Source: Pseudomonadota bacterium (GTDB lineage Bacteria > Pseudomonadota > Gammaproteobacteria > Burkholderiales > Burkholderiaceae_C). Taken from it: a stretch of 44,779 nt of DNA. The translations under genes and the position numbers were made by a program. The DNA lies in assembly GCA_018241185.1 (NCBI GenBank), contig JAFEEH010000209.1, forward strand, positions 1-44,779, read 5' to 3'. Below are positions 39,207-44,779 of the stretch, in pieces. Below the pieces are notes generated by a model that was not told the origin of the DNA, searched no databases, and saw nothing but the letters and a program-made list of their open reading frames with translations. How positions within the stretch are numbered: position 1 is the first letter of the stretch; every line of letters begins with the position of its first letter.

Positions 39207-39467
39207 TCAGCGTACGCCGTCCCGCGCCATCACCTCGTCGATCACGCTGCACATGCGGCCGAGTGTCCAGCCGGCCGGCGCGGCCAGCGGCTCGTCGGGA
39301 ATGCGCAGACGCAGGGCATCCTCGGCCGCACAGACGAAATCGATGCGGCGGCCATTGCAGTCCAGGCCCAGTTCGCCGAAGCCGCTCTCGGGCCGGATCG
39401 CGTCGGGCGGGCACCGGAACTCCTGGGTGAGGATGCGGGCGAGGGTGTGGTAGGTCGGTGTGGTCAC
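39207..39467 (-). CDS. Acyl carrier protein-like protein with Cys at the phosphopantetheine position
   Basis: The 86-residue protein resembles an acyl carrier protein: TLARILTQEFRCPPDAIRPESGFGELGLDCNGRRIDFVCAAEDALRLRIPDEPL. In a normal ACP the segment would be LGLDSL, with Ser carrying 4'-phosphopantetheine. Here the position is Cys37, so standard modification is not expected. GTG at 39467 is the likely start and gives the usual ACP length. It stands alone between the VOC gene and a two-component system. It could be a regulatory or structural relative of ACP; function unknown. Confidence 0.65.
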   Translation of the reverse strand: MTTPTYHTLARILTQEFRCPPDAIRPESGFGELGLDCNGRRIDFVCAAEDALRLRIPDEPLAAPAGWTLGRMCSVIDEVMARDGVR

Positions 39468-39708
39468 GGCGGGCCTCGGACGGGGTGTGGAAACGGGGCG
39501 CAAACCTTGTATGCCAGGTGCATGACACGCGGTGTAGTCCGCCTCCGCGTCGCACGGCCGGCCACTCGCGTTGGGCCCGGGGCGCTGACGCCCGCCTGAC
39601 ACCCCGCTTGTGGGGCCAAAGCCGCTCCTGCTAGTGTCGGGGCGGCGCGGACGCCGCCGCACAATGCCGGGCGCGTCCTTTTGTTCCCTCTCCGCTCGAT
39701 TTCCTCTT

Positions 39709-40401
39709 ATGCGAATCCTCCTGGTCGAAGACGATGCCGTGCTGCGCGACGTGATGCTGCGCAGCCTGGGCGATGCGGGGCACCGCGTGGACCTGGCCCA
39801 GAGCGTGGAAGACGCCGACCACCTGTGGCGGGTGCAGCCCTTCGACGTGGTGCTGCTGGACCTGAACCTGCCCGCGCGCTCGCAACCGGGCAGCGGCATG
39901 GGCAGCGGCCTGACGGTGCTGCGCCAGGCGCGAAGCCGCGGTGACCGCACGCCGGTGCTGGTGCTCACCGCACGCGACCGCACCGAGGAACGCATCGCCG
40001 GCCTCGACGCCGGCGCCGACGATTACCTGGGCAAGCCCTTCGACCTGGCCGAGGTGGAGGCCCGCCTGCGTGCGCTGGCCCGCCGCGCCCAGGGCACCGA
40101 CGACGTGGCGTTGCTGGGCCAGCTCAAGCTGGACCGCAAGGCACGCCGCTTCTCGGTGGGCGGTGCGCCGCTGGACCTGCCCGCCCGCGAGTTCGAGGTG
40201 CTGTGGGAGCTGATGAGCCCGCCGGGCCATGCAGTGAGCAAGCGCACCCTGTCCGACAAGCTGTCCAACTTCGACGAGTCGCTGGGCGACAACGCGCTGG
40301 AGGCCTTCATCTCGCGCCTGCGCAAGAAGCTGGTCGGCAGCGGCGCCGCGATCCGCACGCTGCGCGGCATCGGCTACCTGCTGGAGGCGGAAGCGGCTTG
40401 A
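39709..40401 (+). CDS. OmpR-family response regulator (QseB/TctD-like)
   Basis: The 230-residue regulator has a receiver domain with Asp51 (VVLLDLNLPARSQPGSG) and Lys109 (GADDYLGKPFDLAEVEARLRALARR) and a winged-helix DNA-binding domain (PAREFEVLWELMSPPGHAVSKRTLSDKLSNFDESLGDNALEAFISRLRKKL, IRTLRGIGYLLE). The receiver has an unusual Gly/Ser-rich insert (RSQPGSGMGSG) just after the phosphorylation site. The kinase gene overlaps its stop, so they form one unit. Target genes and signal are unknown. Confidence 0.92.
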   Translation: MRILLVEDDAVLRDVMLRSLGDAGHRVDLAQSVEDADHLWRVQPFDVVLLDLNLPARSQPGSGMGSGLTVLRQARSRGDRTPVLVLTARDRTEERIAGLDAGADDYLGKPFDLAEVEARLRALARRAQGTDDVALLGQLKLDRKARRFSVGGAPLDLPAREFEVLWELMSPPGHAVSKRTLSDKLSNFDESLGDNALEAFISRLRKKLVGSGAAIRTLRGIGYLLEAEAA

Positions 40402-41816
40402 GCGGGCCGCACGCCGCAGCCCCGGGCGCCGCGCGGCGCACGTCGCCGTCGCTGCGCGCGCGGGTGCTGCGGCACGTGATGCTGCCGCTGGCGCTCACCT
40501 GGCTCGCCGGCACGGTGGTCACCTTCACGGTGGCGAGCTACTTCACCCAGCAAGCCTTCGACCGCGCCCTGCTCGACGACGCGTACTCGATCGCGTCCAA
40601 CGTTCGGCCCAGTGCCGACGGCGAGGTGGCGCTGCAACTCACGCCGCGCGAGTTGACGGCCGCGCTCTTCGACCGCGCCGAGAAGGTGTATTTCGGCGTC
40701 CTGCGGCCCGACGGTCGGCAACTGGCCGGCACGCCGATGCCGGCGGTGGCGCTGGCGCCGGGCGAGGCCTTCCATTTCTCCGAGTTCGTCCTCGATGGCC
40801 ACGACGTGCGGGCCGTGACGCTGCGCCACCCGGTGCAGGACCGTCCGGGGGACTACCGCGTGGTGGTGGCGCACACGACCGTCACGCGCGGCGCCCTGGC
40901 CGGCCGCGTGCTGCTCTTCGCGACGCTGCCGCAGGTGCTGCTGCTGGCGCTGCTGGCGGTGTGGCTGTGGCGCGGCATCGCGCGCGACCTGGCGCCGCTG
41001 GCGGCGCTGCAGACCACGCTGGCGCACCGCGACGCGAGCGATCTGTCGCCGGTGGCCGTGCCGCCCACCGCACGCGAGATCGAGCGCGTGGGCGAGGCGG
41101 TGAACGACCTGTTCGTGCGGCTGGACCGCAGCGTGCGCTCGCAGCGCGAGTTCGCGGGCAACGTCGCGCACGAACTGCGCACGCCACTGGCCGGCATCCG
41201 TGCGCTGGCCGACTACGGCCTGGCCAACCCCACGCCCGGTGTGTGGCGCGAGCAGCTGCAGCGCATTGCCGCGAGCGAGGCACGCGCCAGCCACCTGGTC
41301 GACCAGTTGCTGGCGCTGGCGTTGGCCGACGAGAGCGATGCCGTGCTGCAGCGCGAGCCGGTGCGCCTCGACGCGCTGGTGGGCGACACCGTGCTGCGCC
41401 ACCTGGCCAAGGCCGATGCGCGCGGCGTCGACCTGGGCGCGCGCGGCCTGGACGAAGGCGAAGCCAGGGACTTCACCGTGCTGGCGGATGCGGGCCTGAT
41501 CGAAGGCATCCTCGACAACCTGATCGACAACGCGCTGCGCTACGGCGGCAAGACCATCACGCTGGAGCTGGTCGCCACGCCCGCGCGCTGCACGCTGGCG
41601 GTGGTGGACGACGGGCCGGGCATCCCCGAGGCCGCCCAGCGCGATCTGATGCAGCGTTGGGCGCAAGGCCCCGACGGGCAGAAGCTCGGACAGGGCGCGG
41701 GACTCGGGCTGGCCATCGTGGCGCGCTATGCGCAGCTGCTGAAGGCGCCGCTCTCGCTGGCCACCGCCGGGCCGCAGGGCGGGCTGCGTGTGGAGCTGGT
41801 GTTCACCAAGGGTTGA
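40398..41816 (+). CDS. Sensor histidine kinase (TctE/QseC-like)
   Basis: The 472-residue kinase has two membrane helices (about 28-50 and 169-192) enclosing a small periplasmic domain of the type found in TctE-like kinases, a HAMP-like linker, phosphoacceptor His258 (NVAHELRTPLAGIRALADYGL) and an ATPase domain with N and G boxes (LIDNALRYGGK, VDDGPGIPEAAQ, GQGAGLGLAIVARYAQ). TTG at 40398 is the likely start: it overlaps the regulator's stop as TTGA, and GGAGG lies about 10 bases upstream. A later ATG would remove part of the first helix region. Confidence 0.9.
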   Translation: MSGPHAAAPGAARRTSPSLRARVLRHVMLPLALTWLAGTVVTFTVASYFTQQAFDRALLDDAYSIASNVRPSADGEVALQLTPRELTAALFDRAEKVYFGVLRPDGRQLAGTPMPAVALAPGEAFHFSEFVLDGHDVRAVTLRHPVQDRPGDYRVVVAHTTVTRGALAGRVLLFATLPQVLLLALLAVWLWRGIARDLAPLAALQTTLAHRDASDLSPVAVPPTAREIERVGEAVNDLFVRLDRSVRSQREFAGNVAHELRTPLAGIRALADYGLANPTPGVWREQLQRIAASEARASHLVDQLLALALADESDAVLQREPVRLDALVGDTVLRHLAKADARGVDLGARGLDEGEARDFTVLADAGLIEGILDNLIDNALRYGGKTITLELVATPARCTLAVVDDGPGIPEAAQRDLMQRWAQGPDGQKLGQGAGLGLAIVARYAQLLKAPLSLATAGPQGGLRVELVFTKG

Positions 41817-41867
41817 GGCGGCGTGAACGGGGCGCCCATGCCCGTGCCCTCGCCTCACATGAGCATT

Positions 41868-41930
41868 GCTATGTTTTCGATAGCTGCTCGCGCCCGTCCC
41901 GCGGGCGCTGCGGCCCGATTTGGTCTGAAA
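41868..41930 (+). repeat. 63-bp-family repeat, copy G
   Basis: GCTATGTTTTCGATAGC, then TGCTC and a perfect GCGCCCG/CGGGCGC stem with a 5-nt loop, then TGCGGCCCGATTTGGT. It lies between the convergent kinase and ynfA genes and may act as terminator for both. Confidence 0.88.
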
Positions 41931-41940
41931 TCCGAGCGCC

Positions 41941-42291
41941 TCAGCCCGCCCCGCGCGGCGCCAGCATGATGATCGCCATGCCCGCCAGCGCCACGCCGGC
42001 GCCGACCACGTCCCAGCGCGTGGGCGCGATGCCGTCCACCGCCCACAGCCAGCCCAGCGCCACCGCGATGTAGACGCCGCCGTAGGCCGCGTACACGCGC
42101 CCCGCCGCCTGCGGGTGCAGCGTGAGCAGCCAGGCGAAGAGCGCAAGGCTCAACGCGGCCGGCACCAGCAGCCACACCGGGCCGCCCTTGCGCAGCCACA
42201 GCCAGGGCAGGTAGCAGCCCACGATCTCGGCTACGGCGGTGGCGACGAACAGCAGCAGGGTGCCGCCGAAGCGGAGCAGGGCATCGTTCAT
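41941..42291 (-). CDS. ynfA: YnfA-family (UPF0060) membrane protein
   Basis: The 116-residue protein has four membrane helices and the family signature: [97 protein letters not shown]. YnfA resembles small multidrug-resistance exporters in size and topology; a transport role is likely but the substrate is unsettled. It stands alone with a repeat copy just past its stop. Confidence 0.94.
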   Translation of the reverse strand: MNDALLRFGGTLLLFVATAVAEIVGCYLPWLWLRKGGPVWLLVPAALSLALFAWLLTLHPQAAGRVYAAYGGVYIAVALGWLWAVDGIAPTRWDVVGAGVALAGMAIIMLAPRGAG

Positions 42292-42355
42292 GGAGGCAAT
42301 GATCGCAGTGCGTCGGCGGTGCATTGCCGGACGTCGACGGCCAAGGCCACGTCGG

Positions 42356-42751
42356 CTACGCCTCGCCAGGTGCCCAGTCGGGGCTGAAGCCGCCAAGCGC
42401 CGGGTGGTACATCTCGTCGCCGCTGTGCTGGGTGAACTCGACGTTGAGCCGGTCTTCGCGCAGGCCCAGCAGCTCGATGCAGTGGGCACACAGGGCCTTC
42501 GCGACGTCCATGCGCAGTTCGGCCGGGCGGCCGGCGCGGATGTCGAGCATGAGGATGGCAACCTGGACCGGCGGCTCGCCTTCGGTGGCAATGCGCCACA
42601 GCCCGCCGTCGCCCAGTTCGCGCACGGCCACGGTGATGCGGCGGATGTCGACCGACATCATCCGCGCATAGGTCCGGCTCATGGCATCGGCCAGGCGCTG
42701 CTTGGTGGCGGCCGGGTAGGGGCCGGCGACGTCGAGCTGCAGGTAGGGCAT
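42356..42751 (-). CDS. Tautomerase-superfamily protein
   Basis: The 131-residue protein begins [13 protein letters not shown]; after Met removal the N-terminal Pro would act as the catalytic base, as in 4-oxalocrotonate tautomerase relatives. It holds two beta-alpha-beta units ([59 protein letters not shown]), so it is a fused-dimer form about twice the size of the short enzymes. The HSGDEMYH segment near the end is conserved-looking. The substrate is unknown; such enzymes act on keto-enol compounds from aromatic breakdown. Confidence 0.8.
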   Translation of the reverse strand: MPYLQLDVAGPYPAATKQRLADAMSRTYARMMSVDIRRITVAVRELGDGGLWRIATEGEPPVQVAILMLDIRAGRPAELRMDVAKALCAHCIELLGLREDRLNVEFTQHSGDEMYHPALGGFSPDWAPGEA

Positions 42752-42795
42752 GGGCGGGTCTCCATGGAGCGCTGCGCGGCGCGATCCGCGATGTT

Positions 42796-42858
42796 GCTAT
42801 TGAATTAATAGCTGCTTGCGCAGGCTGGGCGGGCGTTGCAGGCCTATTTGGCTTGGAA
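42796..42858 (+). repeat. 63-bp-family repeat, copy H
   Basis: GCTATTGAATTAATAGC, then TGCTTGCGCAGGCTGGGCGG, GCGTTGCAGGCC and TATTTGGCTTGGAA. It lies in the 129-base gap between the Old Yellow Enzyme gene and the tautomerase gene, both on the minus strand. Confidence 0.88.
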
Positions 42859-42880
42859 CGCCCGCGTGCCGATGCGGTGC

Positions 42881-43984
42881 TCAGTCCAGCGTCGGGTAGT
42901 CGGTGTAGCCCTTCTCGCCGCCACCGTAGAGGGTGGCCTTGTCGACCTCGTTCCACGGCGCGCCCTCGCGGATGCGGCGCACCAGGTCGGGGTTGGCGAT
43001 GAAGGGCTTGCCGAAGGCGATCAGGTCGTCGCCTTCCTTCACGGCGATTTCGGCCATGGGCAGGTCGTAGCCGTTGTTCACCATCCAGGCCGCGCGGCCG
43101 CCGGCCTCGCGGTAGGCCTGCTTGAGCGCGTCGTAGTCGAAGGGGCGGTCGGGGATCTCGCGCGGGCCGCCGGTCGCGCCTTCGATGATGTGGATGTACG
43201 CCAGGCCGAGCTGCGCCAGCTGCTTGACCACGTACTCGAAGAGCGGCTGCGGGGCGCTGTCGACCACGTCGTTGGCGGGCGTGACGGGCGACAGTCGGAT
43301 ACCGACCTTGCCATGGCCCACGGCGTCGGCCACGGCGCGCGTGACCTCCAGCAGCAGGCGCGCGCGGTTCTCGATCGAGCCGCCGTAGTCGTCGGTGCGG
43401 TGGTTGCTGCCGTCCTTGAGGAACTGGTCGAGCAGGTAGCCGTTGGCGCCGTGGATCTCGACGCCGTCGAAGCCGGCCGTCTCGACCGCGTTGCGTGCGG
43501 CGGCGGCGTAGGTGTGGACGATGCCGGGCAGCTCGGTGACCTTCAGCGCACGGGGATGCGACGTCTCGACGAAGGTCGGCACGCCGTCCTTGATGAGCAC
43601 GGTCTTGGTCTTGGCCGTGATGGCCGACGGCGCGACGGGTGCGCCGCCGTCGGGCTGCAGCTCGGTGTGCGACACGCGGCCGACGTGCCACAGCTGCGTG
43701 ACGATCTTGCCGCCCTTGGCGTGCACGGCACCGGTGACCTTCTTCCAGCCGTCGAGCTGTTCGGTGCCGTACAGGCCCGGCACGTCGGCATAACCCTGGC
43801 CCTGGTGGCTGATGGCGGTGGCCTCGGTGATGAGCAGGCCCGCATCGGCGCGCTGCGCGTAGTAAGTGGCGGTGATGTCGCGCGGGATCGCATTGGGCGA
43901 GCGGTTGCGCGTGAGCGGCGCCATCACGATGCGGTTCTTCAGGTGCAGGTCGCCGGCCTGGACCGGGTCGAAAAGGGTTGGCAT
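42881..43984 (-). CDS. Old Yellow Enzyme-family alkene reductase (NemA-like)
   Basis: The 367-residue flavoprotein is a classical OYE: NRIVMAPLTRNRS with FMN-contacting Thr25, GGKIVTQLWHVGR with Gln97, and HGANGYLLDQFLKDGSNHRTDDYGGSIENRARLLLEV with the substrate-binding His178/Asn181 pair and Tyr183. It reduces activated C=C bonds, quinones and nitro compounds with NAD(P)H. Length fits the family. It is divergent from an MFS transporter; a palindrome between them may be an operator for an absent regulator. ATG at 43984 gives the standard N-terminus MPTLFDPVQAG. Confidence 0.95.
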   Translation of the reverse strand: MPTLFDPVQAGDLHLKNRIVMAPLTRNRSPNAIPRDITATYYAQRADAGLLITEATAISHQGQGYADVPGLYGTEQLDGWKKVTGAVHAKGGKIVTQLWHVGRVSHTELQPDGGAPVAPSAITAKTKTVLIKDGVPTFVETSHPRALKVTELPGIVHTYAAAARNAVETAGFDGVEIHGANGYLLDQFLKDGSNHRTDDYGGSIENRARLLLEVTRAVADAVGHGKVGIRLSPVTPANDVVDSAPQPLFEYVVKQLAQLGLAYIHIIEGATGGPREIPDRPFDYDALKQAYREAGGRAAWMVNNGYDLPMAEIAVKEGDDLIAFGKPFIANPDLVRRIREGAPWNEVDKATLYGGGEKGYTDYPTLD

Positions 43985-44117
43985 GGGCGTGAAGCCTTTC
44001 TTCGCTGAGGTTGTTGTGAGTCTTGGGGCGACCCGGCACGCATGCGAGGCGCCGGGACCCTCCGCCGCGCAGCGTACGCCAGCCTGCGCGGCCTTGCGGC
44101 AGCGGGGTTGACGTTTT

Positions 44118-44130
44118 GTTGCTAGGCAAC
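44118..44130. promoter_or_regulatory. Palindrome between the OYE and MFS genes
   Basis: GTTGC-TAG-GCAAC is a perfect 5+3+5 palindrome about 134 bases from the OYE start and 47 from the MFS start. TTGACG (44108-44113) just upstream could be a -35 element for the MFS gene. No regulator gene is adjacent in the window. Confidence 0.4.
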
Positions 44131-44176
44131 CCCCGACGAGCGGCCCGTGCGCCTGCAGCGCAGAATGCGCCGACCC

Positions 44177-44779
44177 ATGAGCACCGCATCCGATCCTTCC
44201 GCCGTTGCGCCCGCCTCCGCCGCGAGGTCCGTGCTGCTGGCGCTTGGCCTGTCGATGGGCGCGGCGGTGTCGCTGGGCATCACGCGCTTCGCCTACGGCC
44301 TGCTGCTGCCGCCGATGCGTGACGACCTGGGCTGGAGCTACGCGCTCGCGGGTGGCATGAACACTGCGAACGCGCTGGGCTATCTGCTGGGGGCGCTGTG
44401 CACGCCGACGCTGATGCGACGCTGGGGTGCGGGGCGCTTGCTCGTTGCCGGCGCGGTGTTGGCCAGCGTGTTCATGGCCGCCAGCGGCTTCTTCACCGGC
44501 GCCCCGGCCTTGCTCCTGCAGCGCCTGCTCGCGGGCGTCGCGAGTGCGTGGGTGTTCGTGGCCGGGGGTCTGCTGGCCGCGCAACTGGCGGCGAAGCATC
44601 CCGCCCAGTCGGGCTTTCTGCTGGGGCTGTACTACGGCGGCACCGGGCTGGGCATCGTGGTGTCGGCGCTGGGCGTGCCGCCGCTGCTGGCGGCGGCGCG
44701 CGACGTGGCGCACGGCTGGGCCTGGGCCTGGTGGGGCATGGCGGCGCTGTGCCTGGCGGCCACGGCGGTGCTGGTCTGG
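44177..44779 (+). CDS. YbfB/YjiJ-family MFS transporter (partial, runs off the window)
   Basis: The first 201 residues are seen; the gene continues past the window end. After a short polar N-terminus come six or more hydrophobic segments, beginning LLALGLSMGAAVSLGITRFAYGLLLPPMRDDLGWSYALAGGMNTANALGYLLGALCTP, the distinctive opening of YbfB/YjiJ-type major facilitator transporters. A second conserved region reads SGFLLGLYYGGTGLGIVVSALGVP. It is probably an inner-membrane exporter or importer of unknown substrate. It is divergent from the OYE gene. Confidence 0.85.
   Translation, partial: MSTASDPSAVAPASAARSVLLALGLSMGAAVSLGITRFAYGLLLPPMRDDLGWSYALAGGMNTANALGYLLGALCTPTLMRRWGAGRLLVAGAVLASVFMAASGFFTGAPALLLQRLLAGVASAWVFVAGGLLAAQLAAKHPAQSGFLLGLYYGGTGLGIVVSALGVPPLLAAARDVAHGWAWAWWGMAALCLAATAVLVW

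Noticed and set aside
2830-42858. CRISPR array from the repeated 63-bp units
   Set aside because: Copies are kilobases apart, in both orientations, with no regular spacers and no cas genes.

Overview
The window is about 44.8 kb of very GC-rich DNA, densely coding, with short gaps and strong G/C third-position use. Gene content suggests a Burkholderiales bacterium of the Comamonadaceae, most likely Variovorax or a close relative. The pointers are a ybhP-clsB-ybhN block, a creBC/creD locus, a UdgX/radical-SAM cassette, and several short intergenic repeats of a type I associate with that family. No transposase, integrase, tRNA, rRNA or CRISPR array is visible. This looks like chromosomal DNA, not a mobile island.

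Layout. 0.1-1.5 kb: a PagL-type lipid A deacylase and a DUF3053 lipoprotein. 1.5-4.4 kb (minus): a DNA-repair pair, a radical SAM protein with a helix-hairpin-helix tail followed by a UdgX uracil-DNA-binding protein; a LexA-type operator lies on the start of the pair. 4.5-7.9 kb (minus): ybhP, clsB, ybhN and a small lipoprotein (membrane lipid genes). 8.1-11 kb: two small secreted Pro/Asn-rich proteins, a periplasmic LTXXQ protein and a flavodoxin-fold reductase. 11.1-16.4 kb (minus): a complete polyamine-type ABC importer (ATPase, binding protein, two permeases) ending in a hydantoin-racemase homologue. 16.7-19.6 kb: a carotenoid oxygenase with a coupled 57-residue membrane protein and a divergent TetR regulator.

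19.6-31.9 kb is the most interesting part. A minus-strand operon encodes a VIT/von Willebrand A surface protein with a PEP-like C-terminal sorting tail, an exosortase, an EpsI-like partner and a monofunctional peptidoglycan glycosyltransferase. Divergent from it are creD and a bifunctional class A penicillin-binding protein; the two-component system CreB-CreC lies a few kb away. A perfect CreB-type box (TTCAC-N6-TTCAC) sits between the surface-protein operon and creD. I infer a cell-wall-stress regulon in which CreBC controls both CreD and a dedicated, single-target exosortase anchoring system. It resembles the known proteobacterial dedicated sortase system, but with an exosortase in place of the sortase.

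31.9-44.8 kb: a TIGR04325-type methyltransferase, a TerB-like protein, a 0.6 kb non-coding region with DnaA-box-like sites and TAG repeats, a copper module (cueR, copZ, copA), a ModA-like binding lipoprotein, a VOC protein, an ACP-like protein with Cys at the Ser position, an OmpR-type two-component system, YnfA, a tautomerase, an Old Yellow Enzyme and the start of a YbfB/YjiJ-type MFS transporter.

At least eight copies of a roughly 63-bp structured repeat are scattered through the window. One is embedded in frame in the UdgX gene, and two supply the stop codons of creD and copA. A second family of roughly 95-130 bp elements with long terminal inverted repeats occurs twice, once between the permease genes and once between creB and creC.
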